Below are positions 1-8,013 of a stretch of DNA of 64,000 bases, one piece after another (position 1 is the first letter of the stretch; the number at the start of each line of letters is the position of its first letter). The stretch is taken from positions 124,001 through 188,000 of the forward strand of contig CAWFNG010000014.1 in NCBI GenBank assembly GCA_963817135.1, read 5' to 3'. Source of the DNA: VAZQ01 sp963817135. Lineage in GTDB: Bacteria > Pseudomonadota > Alphaproteobacteria > Rhizobiales > Xanthobacteraceae. Position numbers and translations under genes: made by a program. The notes beneath the pieces were generated by a model. It made no database searches. It was not told the DNA's origin and saw only the letters and a list, made by a program, of their open reading frames with translations.

Positions 1-1
1 C

Positions 2-460
2 GGCGATTGGTGGTTTCTCGACTACGACAAGGAGGCGCAAACGGTCGAGCAGGTAATGGCGAGCCTGCAGCGTTCCATCGACGTCATGGATCGCACGGCG
101 GCGCGTTACGGGCGCAAGGTCCGCTATGCCTTCAACCCTTTTGTCGCCTTCGGCAATTCGGTCGCGGAGGCGAGAGAACACGCGCTCAAGCTTCTGGCGT
201 CGAGCGCCTCGGAGGCCGACGTGACAAAGCTCATGACCCGAATTGTCGCGCCGGCGATGAAGGCGGGTTGCGTCGGTCCACCGCAACAAGTGCGCGAGCA
301 GCTCATGGCCTATCGCGACATGGGCATCGAGCTATTCCTGTTCAAGCTGGTTCCGAGCAAAGAGCAGATCGCCATGGTGCAGGAGGAGATCATAGAACCA
401 TTGCGCGGGGCGAAGCTTCAGGCAACGCACGGCAAACAGGCCGCTGTCGCGACACAGTGA
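2..460 (+). CDS. LLM-class flavin-dependent monooxygenase, C-terminal part
   Basis: The frame is open from base 2, so the gene begins left of the window and only about 152 C-terminal residues are present. The visible part matches the end of bacterial luciferase-like (SsuD/SfnG type) oxygenases. It has an early GDWWF segment, a helix-rich middle and the conserved tail VGPPQQVREQL...MGIELFLFKL, where family members keep a G-[ST]-P-E-x-V helix followed by a beta strand of the TIM barrel. These enzymes use FMNH2 and O2 on small organosulfur or carbon substrates; the substrate cannot be told from this fragment. A binding-protein gene starts 15 bp downstream on the same strand, so the two may be co-transcribed. 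The ATG at 56 is internal and is not the start. Confidence 0.8.
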   Translation, partial: GDWWFLDYDKEAQTVEQVMASLQRSIDVMDRTAARYGRKVRYAFNPFVAFGNSVAEAREHALKLLASSASEADVTKLMTRIVAPAMKAGCVGPPQQVREQLMAYRDMGIELFLFKLVPSKEQIAMVQEEIIEPLRGAKLQATHGKQAAVATQ

Positions 461-475
461 TTTTGACACAGTCAC

Positions 476-1447
476 ATGACAATCCGTATCCCGCGGCGGG
501 AATTCATCGCGACGCTCGGCGGCGCAGCAGCATGGCCGCTTACGGCGCGCGCGCGCAGTGGCCAACACAAGGTTGTTCGCATCATTTGTCCGATCGCCGC
601 GGGCGGGGGAATCGACGCCACCGCCCGTATTGTGGCAGCCCAGCTATCCAACATCTGGCGGCAGCAGGTTGTGGTCGAGAACAAGACCGGCGCCAGCGGC
701 AACATCGCGGCTGAATTCGTCGCGCGTTCCGATCCCGACGGTTACACCATTTATATTGCTGCCTTCCCTCATGCCACGAACCGTTGCCTTTATGCCTCGC
801 TCGGATACGACCCGGTCGCCGACTTCGCACCCGTCACGCTGATCGGGCTCTACCCCCTCGTCATGGTGGTACCAAACTCCTCTCCCGCGCATTCGGTACA
901 GGAGTTCATCGCCTACGCCAAGACGAACAAGCTCAGCTTCGCATCTTCAGGGCATGGAACGTCGCTGCACCTTGCCGGCGAACTGTTCAAACGCAAGGCC
1001 GGCATTGAAATGACGCATGTGCCCTATCGCGGAGCAGGACCCGCCTTCAATGATCTCATCCCGGGCCGCGTCGATGTCATGATCAATTTTACGTCGTCGA
1101 GTTTGCCGCTGGTGCGCCAAGGTCAATTACGCGCCCTCGCGGTGACCACCGCCAAACGCCTGGCGGTCGCGCCTGAATTGCCGACGATGGCCGAAGCCGG
1201 CGTTGCGGGAGTGGAGGTGTCTTCATGGTCGGGATTCCTTGTGCCTGCCAGAACTCCGCAGGAGATCGTCAGGAAAATTCACGCCGATACGCTTGCAGCG
1301 CTTGCTGAGCAAGCAGTCAGAGAAAAGCTGGAAGCGGGCGGTGTCGTGGTTGTCGGCTCGACGCCCGATGAACTTGCCTCTTTCCTGAGCGCCGAAATGG
1401 AGAGATGGGAGCAAGTCATCAAAGACGCGAACATCAGGATCCAGTGA
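476..1447 (+). CDS. Bug/TctC-family periplasmic solute-binding protein
   Basis: 323 residues, the normal size for the tripartite tricarboxylate transporter receptor (Bug) family. The N-terminus has a twin-arginine-like leader (RREFIATLGGAA, then cleavage near residue 28), followed by the family hallmarks: ICPIAAGGGIDATAR (ligand-binding loop), VVVENKTGASGNIAAE, and HVPYRGAGPAFNDLIPGRVD. It should bind a carboxylate or small aromatic in the periplasm. No TctA or TctB membrane subunit is seen nearby, so it is an orphan receptor, which is common for this family in Bradyrhizobium-like genomes. It follows the flavin monooxygenase by 15 bp and may share its substrate (inference). It is convergent with another Bug receptor at 1461. 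Confidence 0.9.
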   Translation: MTIRIPRREFIATLGGAAAWPLTARARSGQHKVVRIICPIAAGGGIDATARIVAAQLSNIWRQQVVVENKTGASGNIAAEFVARSDPDGYTIYIAAFPHATNRCLYASLGYDPVADFAPVTLIGLYPLVMVVPNSSPAHSVQEFIAYAKTNKLSFASSGHGTSLHLAGELFKRKAGIEMTHVPYRGAGPAFNDLIPGRVDVMINFTSSSLPLVRQGQLRALAVTTAKRLAVAPELPTMAEAGVAGVEVSSWSGFLVPARTPQEIVRKIHADTLAALAEQAVREKLEAGGVVVVGSTPDELASFLSAEMERWEQVIKDANIRIQ

Positions 1448-1460
1448 AGCGGCCCGCAGC

Positions 1461-2432
1461 TTAATCGGTCGGCACGATCTGCGCCTCCCTGGCAAGCTGC
1501 ACTGTTGCGGCGAGGTCCTCTTTGAAAAAATTCCCGAACTTATCCACGCTCATCAGCTGCGGCTCGACGCCGAATTTTGCCAACCTGTCCTTCATCACGG
1601 GCATTTGCAAAGCTTCCTGGGTCACGCCGTGCAGCTTATCGACAATAGCGCGCGGCGTGTTTGCCGGCGCCGACAATCCGACCCAAAAGGATGACTCGGC
1701 AGCGGGATAGCCGGCTTGCGCCACCGTCGGCACATTCGGCAACAGTGCCGCGCGCTCCCGCGTGCTCACTGCAAGCACCGTGAGCTTTCCGGTCCCGAGC
1801 GCCGAAGCGGCCGCTGCCAACGGAATGAAATAGAAATCGATGCGCCCGGCCATCACTTCGTTCAGCCCCCCATCCCGGAATGGGATGTGGCGCACGTCGA
1901 TCTTGGCAGCAAGGCGGAAGCGCTCGGCAGCCATGTGCGAAGTTGAGCCGATTCCGGCGGAGGCAAACGTCAATGTTCCAGGTTTTGCCTTTGCCGCGGC
2001 AACGAGATCGGCCACGGTTTTGAACCCGCTCTGCTCCGAAGCGACCAGCACGTTGGGCAGCGTGCCGAACAAGGCGACCGGAATGAAATCGCGCACCGGA
2101 TCGTATGGCAGGGTCTTGTGCAGAACGGCCCCCGACGCCATCGAGGACGAGCTGGTCACCAGGGTGTAGCCGTCAGGTGCGGCCTTGGCGGCATCGGCAA
2201 AGCCCAGCATCCCTCCGGCTCCCGCCCGATTCTCAATGACCATTGGTTGTCCGAGCAGTTGCGATATCCGGTCAATCACGACGCGGCCGGTGCTGTCGGA
2301 GGCGCTGCCCGCGGGAAACGGGCTGATCACCCGGATCGGTCTCGTCGGCCATTGCTGCGCCTCGGCCGCGGCGGTTGCACCCATGAGGATTGCACCCGCC
2401 ACGGCACCGCACAGCGCATGCAAGCGTATCAT
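1461..2432 (-). CDS. Bug/TctC-family periplasmic solute-binding protein
   Basis: 323 residues from the ATG at 2432. That start is preferred because it gives a clean Sec signal (MIRLHALCGAVAGAILMG..., cleavage after AEAQ); upstream in-frame starts only add an unrelated arginine-rich extension. Bug-family motifs are clear: WPTRPIRVISPFPAGSASD, VIENRAGAGGMLGFA, and HIPFRDGGLNEVMAGRIDFYF. It is the second orphan receptor in a row and faces the one at 476 tail to tail with a 13-bp gap. The two are clearly different sequences, so they are not a recent duplication. The ligand is unknown. No cognate TctAB pair is present in the window. Confidence 0.9.
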   Translation of the reverse strand: MIRLHALCGAVAGAILMGATAAAEAQQWPTRPIRVISPFPAGSASDSTGRVVIDRISQLLGQPMVIENRAGAGGMLGFADAAKAAPDGYTLVTSSSSMASGAVLHKTLPYDPVRDFIPVALFGTLPNVLVASEQSGFKTVADLVAAAKAKPGTLTFASAGIGSTSHMAAERFRLAAKIDVRHIPFRDGGLNEVMAGRIDFYFIPLAAAASALGTGKLTVLAVSTRERAALLPNVPTVAQAGYPAAESSFWVGLSAPANTPRAIVDKLHGVTQEALQMPVMKDRLAKFGVEPQLMSVDKFGNFFKEDLAATVQLAREAQIVPTD

Positions 2433-2675
2433 CGTGACCTCCGCGAAACCCTCATGCAACCAAACGCGAGCGGCTCGCTCGCCGGCATGGGGCGCAATGT
2501 GATCGGAAGCCGGCGGCTTGCCAATGGGCGAATGACCGCAGGTGACAGCACCCCGCCAGATCGAGAAAATCTCCACGCGGCAGTTTCACCGTATATGCCG
2601 CCGAAGCGGCGGTTTGCAGCGCTTGCTAGTTCGACTGCGTCAGAAAATTGCAAGCCACAAATCTCGTCCTCGAAC

Positions 2676-2811
2676 CGTCATCCTGAGGCGCTCGCTGCGA
2701 AGCGGCGAGCCTCGAAGGATACGGCCCCCGCCGATCATCCTTCGAGGCCCGCGCACTTACTGATATACTACGCTGCTCGACCACACATTGCGCGGGCACC
2801 TCAGGATGACG
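2676..2811. repeat. Palindromic intergenic repeat, CGTCATCCTGAGG type
   Basis: The left end CGTCATCCTGAGG is mirrored by CCTCAGGATGACG at the right end. An inner pair is formed by GAGCCTCGAAGGAT and ATCCTTCGAGGCCC. The element has the build of the GTCATCCTGAGG palindromes scattered through bradyrhizobial genomes (recalled, not searched). About 50 bp between the inner arms and the right end is unmatched. Confidence 0.75.
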
Positions 2812-2831
2812 GAGAGAGCCAATTCAAGGTG

Positions 2832-2860
2832 GCGAACTTCGGAATCGGGGCACTAGCAAG
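2832..2860. repeat. Half copy of the CTAG double-hairpin repeat
   Basis: The sequence GCGAACTTCGGAAT followed by CGGGGCACTAGCAAG matches the right arm of the hairpins at 8792-8957 and 51178-51345, including the start of their linker (CAAG). No left arm is present, so this is a truncated or decayed copy. It sits just upstream of the cyclase start. Confidence 0.7.
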
Positions 2861-2872
2861 AAAGGACTGGCA

Positions 2873-4474
2873 ATGGAGAGGTTTTCTTCCGCCACCACAC
2901 GGCCGCGCGGAATTGTGTTCGTCCTGCTTGTTATCGCGCTGCTGGCCGGCTTGCCGATCGCAGTCTGGCTTGATCTGCGCAATGTGACGGAGAACGCGCT
3001 CCTTCGTCAGGCAAGCGATTTGAATTCGGTGGTCAGCAGCATGCGCAGCTATTACGCGACAAATGTCGTCGGTCGCGTCCTGACTTCTCCGGGCTCGGTT
3101 CAGGTCACGCACAATTACGAAAGCATTCCCGGCGCTATCCCGATCCCGGCCACGCTTTCGCTCGAGCTCGGAAAGGTCATCAGCGAGCAGCAGCACAATA
3201 TCAGCTACCGCTTCGTTTCCGACTTTTCGTTCACGAACAGATCGCCGCATGTGCTCGACTTTTTTGAGGCAAACGCGCTTGCGGCGCTGCGCGAGAACCC
3301 GGACCAGCAACTGAGCAAAGTCTCGGCGTCGATCTTCAGCGATCGCGTTCGCCTGATCGCGCCGGTAATTATGGGTGCAGCTTGCGTGAACTGTCACAAC
3401 ACACATCCGGAGAGCCCGAAACGAGACTGGAAAGTGGGTGATGTGCGCGGCATACAGGAGATCAGCGTCAGTCAGGCGATCGCCAGCAACATATTTTCGT
3501 TCAAATACCTGCTGGCCTACTTTGTCTTCATGGCCGCCACGGGAATCACCTTCATTGTCGTCCAACGGCGCCAGGCGGCGATAATTCGAGGCATCAACAA
3601 CGAACTGGAAACCGCCAATGAATTTCTCGCAACTTTGTCGATGAAAATATCGCGATACCTGTCGCCGCAGATATACAAGAGCATTTTCAGCGGGCAAAAG
3701 GATGTCACGATTCACACAGAACGCAAAAAACTGACCATCTTTTTTTCCGACATAAAGGACTTTACCGCCACCACCGAACGGCTGCAGCCGGAACAGATCA
3801 CGCTGCTCCTCAACGAATATTTTACCGAAATGTCCACCATTGCGCTCAAGCATGGTGGAACGATCGACAAATTCGTCGGTGATGCCATGCTGATCTTCTT
3901 TGGCGATCCGGAAACGAAGGGTGACGCAGCGGACGCCAAGGCTTGCTTGCGAATGGCCAGCGAAATGCAGGGCCGCATTGCCGAACTGAACGTAAAATGG
4001 CGCAATGCGGGAGTGGAGAATCCTTTTCGCGTGCGAATGGGAATCAATACGGGCTTCTGCAATGTCGGAAACTTCGGCAGTACCGACAGGATGGACTATA
4101 CGATTATCGGTGCAGAAGCCAACCTTGCGGCGCGTCTGCAATCAATCGCCAAGCCAGGACAAATTGTGGTCAGCTATGAAACCTATGCGCTGGTGCGGGA
4201 GATCCTGGCAGCGCACGCATTGTCGCCGATCACGATGAAGGGGATCAGTCGAGAGGTCGTACCTTATGCGGTCGAAGGCATGCTCAACTCTGCGGGGCAG
4301 AAGATCGAGGTTTTCAGCGAGCACGCGACCGGTCTCGATTTCTATCTTGACCCCAGCATGGTCAGTCCCAGCTCGGCAGAGCGCATCTGCACCATCCTGC
4401 AAGGCGCAATTTTGGCGCTGGAGAACTACGGCACGCGCGCCGGAGCCAAAGAGCCTGTCAGTCGGGCACCCTGA
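2873..4474 (+). CDS. Membrane sensor class III adenylate/guanylate cyclase with haem-c-type sensor domain
   Basis: 533 residues. A transmembrane segment (about 13-35) is followed by a periplasmic domain (about 36-205) of the DUF3365/Tll0287-like type. This domain carries a c-type haem motif C171-V-N-C174-H175. A second transmembrane segment follows (about 211-231), then a short helical linker and a class III cyclase domain (about 283-470). The catalytic domain has both metal aspartates (FSDIKDF, D293; FVGDAM, D337), a lysine in DKFVGD, and the DYTIIGAEANLAARLQ segment with the asparagine and arginine used in transition-state binding. The lysine suggests ATP as substrate. The protein probably makes cAMP in response to a redox or gas signal sensed by periplasmic haem (inference). 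It stands alone between repeats and a convergent membrane-protein gene. Confidence 0.88.
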   Translation: MERFSSATTRPRGIVFVLLVIALLAGLPIAVWLDLRNVTENALLRQASDLNSVVSSMRSYYATNVVGRVLTSPGSVQVTHNYESIPGAIPIPATLSLELGKVISEQQHNISYRFVSDFSFTNRSPHVLDFFEANALAALRENPDQQLSKVSASIFSDRVRLIAPVIMGAACVNCHNTHPESPKRDWKVGDVRGIQEISVSQAIASNIFSFKYLLAYFVFMAATGITFIVVQRRQAAIIRGINNELETANEFLATLSMKISRYLSPQIYKSIFSGQKDVTIHTERKKLTIFFSDIKDFTATTERLQPEQITLLLNEYFTEMSTIALKHGGTIDKFVGDAMLIFFGDPETKGDAADAKACLRMASEMQGRIAELNVKWRNAGVENPFRVRMGINTGFCNVGNFGSTDRMDYTIIGAEANLAARLQSIAKPGQIVVSYETYALVREILAAHALSPITMKGISREVVPYAVEGMLNSAGQKIEVFSEHATGLDFYLDPSMVSPSSAERICTILQGAILALENYGTRAGAKEPVSRAP

Positions 4475-4486
4475 CCGAAGAAAGTG

Positions 4487-5272
4487 CTAGGCTTTCTTGC
4501 CGCTAACGGAGCGGAGCCACAGCAGACCATTCCATGCCGCCACAATGACCAGGCCGGCGGCATACGACCACCACACGCCGGCCGGCACGGCGAGGCAATG
4601 CACCGCCAAAAAGCCGAGGAGAAGCCCGACGAGCGGCAGCTGGACGTTGGCAAGCACATTCGCCGCAGCCGGCCCGCCGATCCGCGGTTGCAGGATCATG
4701 ATGAAGCTCACCATCACTATCGGGAACACCGCAAAGATACCCGAGGCAAATGACCCGATGCTGTGGCTCGCGGTGGTGACGATCGCGACACAGAGGGCAA
4801 CGGTCGCCGCGCGCCAGGCGAGGTCGGAGGGCTTTAGCGGTACTTTTACTCGCTTGGGACCTTCAGCCAGAAACCTGCGGGCGGCCGGAATGGTCAGGGA
4901 GAAAGTCGCGACATTCAGCAAAGAGGCAGTCAGCGCCGTCCAGTCGATGGCATGCAGGATCGCAGCGCAAATGAGCCATATTGCAATCGCACCGCCCAGG
5001 CTTACGACCAGCCCATGCCGCTGCGCGAGCGCCACGTAGGCGACAGCGAACACGGCGACCGCAGCGTTGGCAGCGACCGTCCCGATAGCGCTCGCAGCAA
5101 TGAATGCGGGTGGATGTTCGATGGCAAGGATGATGTACACCGCGCCCGCCGCGGTTGGCAGCGAGGCGATTATGGCCCCCATGAACGGCCGGCTGCGCTC
5201 CGCCACAACTGAGGCGACCACGACCATCGCCGCCGTCATGGCCATCTTCAACGTGAGTTCCAGCAGAAACAT
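4487..5272 (-). CDS. Multi-pass integral membrane protein of unknown function
   Basis: 261 residues from the ATG at 5272, chosen because it starts directly at the first hydrophobic helix (MFLLELTLKMAMT); the upstream in-frame start adds only basic residues. The protein is almost all membrane: about eight to nine hydrophobic segments, with short polar loops such as AERSRPFMG and EGPKRVKVPLKPSD. The early SRPFMGAIIASLPTAAGAVYI segment, with proline and glycine inside a helix, looks transporter-like. I do not recognise a named family. It is convergent with the cyclase gene across a 12-bp gap and divergent from the binding protein at 5457. Confidence 0.7.
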   Translation of the reverse strand: MFLLELTLKMAMTAAMVVVASVVAERSRPFMGAIIASLPTAAGAVYIILAIEHPPAFIAASAIGTVAANAAVAVFAVAYVALAQRHGLVVSLGGAIAIWLICAAILHAIDWTALTASLLNVATFSLTIPAARRFLAEGPKRVKVPLKPSDLAWRAATVALCVAIVTTASHSIGSFASGIFAVFPIVMVSFIMILQPRIGGPAAANVLANVQLPLVGLLLGFLAVHCLAVPAGVWWSYAAGLVIVAAWNGLLWLRSVSGKKA

Positions 5273-5456
5273 CAACTGATACCCAATCTGTCGCCCCGAC
5301 ACGCGTGATGCCCGCCGCTTGCGTATCACATCGCTTGCCGAATTCCCTGGGCACGCTGGTTATGCCCGCTTGTGTCTGGAATTTTTTGTTATGGAGTTGC
5401 TGGCGAGTGGGCCAATTCGATATTCTGCCTGCATTCCCAGCCGGGAGGGTGATCAG

Positions 5457-6455
5457 GTGCAGTTCGATCAATTGCAACGTCGCGAGTTCATCCAGCTGTT
5501 AGGCTGCGTGGCGGCAGCTTGGCCGCTGGGTGCCCGCGCGCAACAGCCGGCGATGCCGGTAATCGGCTATCTCAGCGCCCGGTCACGGGACGACACATCG
5601 CATCTGATTAAAGCGTTCCAGAACGGGTTGGCGGAAAGCGGCTACGTCGACGGACAGAACGTCGCCATCGATTATCGTTTCGCGCTCGGTCAATACGATA
5701 AGCTGCCGGCGATGGCGCAGGAACTGGTGCGGTTGCCGGTGACGGTTATCGCAACGACCGGCGGGGAACCCTCGGCGCTGGCGGCGCAGGCTGCGACCTC
5801 GACCATTCCCATCGTATTCGCCCTTGGCAGCGATCCGCTCAAGCAGGGCTTCACGGCAAGCATCAACCGCCCGACGGGCAACGCCACAGGCATTACTACC
5901 TTGACCAACGAGATGGAGCCAAAACGGCTCGGGTTGTTGCACGAAATGGTGCCGCACGCGCGCACGATCGGATTTTTGCTCAATTCGACCTTTCCGCAGT
6001 CTGAAAACCAGCTCTCCGACATGCAGCAGGCGGCGCGCGCAATGAATCTGTCGATTGCTGTCTTTCCGGCCAATACGGATCAAGAGATCGACGCCGCATT
6101 CGACGCCATCGCGCAACAGCGCATTCCCGCGCTGGTAGTGGCTGCCAATCCGTTTTTTGATACGCGCCGGAACAAGCTTGTTGCATTGGCGCAGCGCAAC
6201 GCGGTGCCCACCATTTATCACTTCCGCGAATATGCCGAGGCCGGCGGCTTGATGAGCTATGGACTGAATTTCTCCGACGTGTATCGATTGGTCGGCGTGT
6301 ATGCCGGCCGCGTACTCAAAGGGGCGAAACCTGGCGACCTGCCGGTCTTGCAAGCGACCAAGTTCGAGTTTGCGATCAATCTCAAGACCGCCAAAACGCT
6401 GGGTATCAAAATCTCCGACAACCTGCTCTCGCTGGCTGACGAGGTGATTGAATAA
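5457..6455 (+). CDS. ABC-type substrate-binding protein (ABC_sub_bind family), orphan
   Basis: 332 residues from the GTG at 5457. This start is chosen over the ATGs at 5319 and 5391 because GGGAGGG lies 5 bases upstream and the product then opens with the classic leader QRREFIQLLG...WPLGARAQQ (Tat-like). The mature protein matches the tryptophan/tyrosine-binding ABC_sub_bind family: MPVIGYLSARS, FQNGLAESGYVDGQNVAIDYRFA (a hallmark), IPIVFALGSDPLKQGF, GNATGIT, and a C-terminal ATKFEFAINLKTAKTLGI. The family has many orphan members in Bradyrhizobium-like genomes. No permease or ATPase is adjacent, and the ligand is unknown. Confidence 0.9.
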   Translation: MQFDQLQRREFIQLLGCVAAAWPLGARAQQPAMPVIGYLSARSRDDTSHLIKAFQNGLAESGYVDGQNVAIDYRFALGQYDKLPAMAQELVRLPVTVIATTGGEPSALAAQAATSTIPIVFALGSDPLKQGFTASINRPTGNATGITTLTNEMEPKRLGLLHEMVPHARTIGFLLNSTFPQSENQLSDMQQAARAMNLSIAVFPANTDQEIDAAFDAIAQQRIPALVVAANPFFDTRRNKLVALAQRNAVPTIYHFREYAEAGGLMSYGLNFSDVYRLVGVYAGRVLKGAKPGDLPVLQATKFEFAINLKTAKTLGIKISDNLLSLADEVIE

Positions 6456-6654
6456 ATCGACCGGCGATTGAATGAAAACGCCCTACGCGCGCATCTCGCT
6501 TCTCCATTTCAGCTTGACGTAAGCATCCGGCGTTCATCTGCGCGGCGTTTTTCTGCCACGGTTCTGCACGAGCATATTCTTCTGGGGGATCGTGGGGTGC
6601 GATGCCGCTTGCGCCGTAGAGTGCGCCAAAAACCGCAGGCGGCAGCGCCGGCGC

Positions 6655-6706
6655 GTGAGGGCGGTGAAAGCAGCAACGCTTCCCGCCCTCACAGTTTTTT
6701 TCTTTC
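6655..6706 (+). terminator. Intrinsic terminator without an obvious upstream gene
   Basis: GTGAGGGCGG (6655-6664) pairs perfectly with CCGCCCTCAC (6683-6692). The loop can itself fold (AAGC/GCTT). It is followed at once by AG and a run TTTTTTTCTTTC. This is the best rho-independent terminator on the plus strand of the window. It lies 200 bp after the binding-protein stop, too far to be its simple trailer. Confidence 0.7.
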
Positions 6707-6913
6707 TCAATGGCGCGATTTTTTTTGAACGCGCAACGGCCATTTCGCCTGATGTGAATCGGAGGTCGCCCGGGCGATCACTTCGCCTGCCCGCTGCTGG
6801 GCTTTACGATCGAAAGGTGCGATTTCGGGGGCGCCTTCGAAGATGGCAATCAGCTCTTCCAATCGGGCGTTCGCTCCGGACATGAAAATCATTGGTTTCG
6901 GTGTCTGCGCCAC
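6707..6913 (-). CDS. Small hypothetical protein (doubtful)
   Basis: 68 codons from a GTG at 6913 with AGAGG a few bases upstream. The composition is protein-like rather than shadow-like: a short start (MAQTPKPMIFMSGAN), then an amphipathic stretch with IAIFEGAPEIAPFDRKAQ and a basic tail. No family is recognised. It ends next to the T-run of the opposite-strand terminator, so the two would overlap as antisense transcripts. It could equally be a chance frame. Confidence 0.3.
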   Translation of the reverse strand: MAQTPKPMIFMSGANARLEELIAIFEGAPEIAPFDRKAQQRAGEVIARATSDSHQAKWPLRVQKKSRH

Positions 6914-7116
6914 GAAGCACCTCTGGAGATCAATCCCCCACTGTCACAATCGTTCCGGCTGGCAACCCTATCGGTTATTTGGAACTTTCCATTCAAGGCA
7001 GGTCCCTCCGCCAATGGGTCGGCCGCCACGCCAATTCCCCGCTTTTGCCTGTCAAAACCGGCAGATCGCTGCAAAGACTGCAGATGGCCGGCATGCCGGT
7101 CGAGCGTAACGTCTTC

Positions 7117-7228
7117 GTCATTCCGGGGCGCCGCGTAAGCGGCGAGCCCGAAATCCATACCCACAGACCGGGGTTATGGATTCCGGGCTCTCGGCCTTCA
7201 CTTCGTTCCGGCCTCGCCCCGGAATGAC
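7117..7228. repeat. Palindromic repeat, GTCATTCCGGGGC type
   Basis: The outer arms GTCATTCCGGGGC and GCCCCGGAATGAC are perfect. A nested inner palindrome contains GAAATCCATA and TATGGATTCC. Relatives lie at 14709-14773 (short), 28121-28224 and 31179-31289. This is a well-known bradyrhizobial style of repeat. Confidence 0.8.
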
Positions 7229-7261
7229 GCCCATATCGATGCGAATTTTGGAAACGCCGGT

Positions 7262-8005
7262 CTAGCTTGCGCGATGCAGCCGATGCTCGAACCACAGCAG
7301 CAGCGCATTGGCAAGCGCGGCGAACAAAAACAGCACCAGTGCAACCGTCATCAGCTCCTCGCCCTGCAGGAGCTGCATGGCATTGATGATCAGCGCGCCC
7401 AATCCATGCTTGGCAGCGAACATCTCCGCCAGCAGCACCCCTAAGAGCGTCAGGGTAAAGCCGATGCGCAGCCCAGCCACCACCTCCGGCAGGGTTGCGG
7501 GGAAAAGCACCAGGAGAATGGTCTGCCATCGCGACAGCTGCAGCGTTCGCGCCGATTTCAAGTAGACCGGACGGATGTTGCGGATGGCGCTCATGGTCAG
7601 AAGGGCGACGGGCAGCACGCCGTGCATTGCCCCGAACGTCACCCGCCCGGAGAGGCTCAGCCCGAAAATCAGCAGCACCACCGGCCAAAGCGTAACCTTC
7701 GGCAGCGTGTAGAGCGAAATGAGAATGGGCTCGCCGACCGCTCCGGAAAGACGGTGAATCCCCATCCACACGCCGATCGCGAGACCGATGGCGTAGGACA
7801 GGATCAGCGCATAGAAAAAGCAGACGAGGGTCGCCGTGGCGTTTTCGGCAAAACGTTGCGTCGGCACGAAACGGACGAAATAAGCGAGCGTCGGCACCGG
7901 TCCGGGAAGCGCGGTGGCGCCGACGATCTGATGCAGCACCTGCCACGCCATCAGCAGCAGGAGCAGCATGATCAGAGTATCGAGCGCCTGTTTGGTCGCG
8001 GTCAT
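7262..8005 (-). CDS. ABC transporter permease (nitrate/sulfonate/taurine type)
   Basis: 247 residues from the ATG at 8005; longer in-frame extensions run into the upstream permease and lack membrane character. It is a BPD_transp_1 permease with about six transmembrane helices. It has the cytoplasmic coupling motif near the middle (ARTLQLSRWQTILLVLFPATLPEVVAGLRIG, i.e. the EAA-type loop with a conserved G) and the usual LLAEMF...GLGALIINAMQ stretch after it. It is the last gene of the operon SBP-ATPase-permease-permease, 8 bp after the upstream permease, and should form a heterodimer with it. The substrate is unknown; the family imports nitrate, aliphatic sulfonates, taurine or pyrimidine precursors. 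Confidence 0.88.
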   Translation of the reverse strand: MTATKQALDTLIMLLLLLMAWQVLHQIVGATALPGPVPTLAYFVRFVPTQRFAENATATLVCFFYALILSYAIGLAIGVWMGIHRLSGAVGEPILISLYTLPKVTLWPVVLLIFGLSLSGRVTFGAMHGVLPVALLTMSAIRNIRPVYLKSARTLQLSRWQTILLVLFPATLPEVVAGLRIGFTLTLLGVLLAEMFAAKHGLGALIINAMQLLQGEELMTVALVLFLFAALANALLLWFEHRLHRAS

Positions 8006-8013
8006 GCTCGCGG

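Larger units (their letters stand above)
2433..2872. other. 440-bp divergent intergenic region with repeats
   Basis: This lies between the divergent starts of the Bug receptor (minus) and the sensor cyclase (plus). It holds one long palindromic repeat (2676-2811) and half of a CTAG-type hairpin element (2832-2860) that ends 12 bp before the cyclase start. No convincing open frame is present. Confidence 0.7.
6456..7261. other. 806-bp gap with terminator, small possible gene and repeat
   Basis: No large gene is seen. The region contains a strong plus-strand terminator at 6655-6706, a weak 68-codon minus-strand candidate at 6707-6913, and a palindromic repeat at 7117-7228. The 200 bp before the terminator has no convincing reading frame, so it could encode a small RNA. 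Confidence 0.6.

Noticed and set aside
4475..4499. Terminator between the cyclase and the membrane protein
   Set aside because: AAGAAAG/CTTTCTT gives only a 7-bp AT-rich stem overlapping the opposite gene stop; too weak to annotate.
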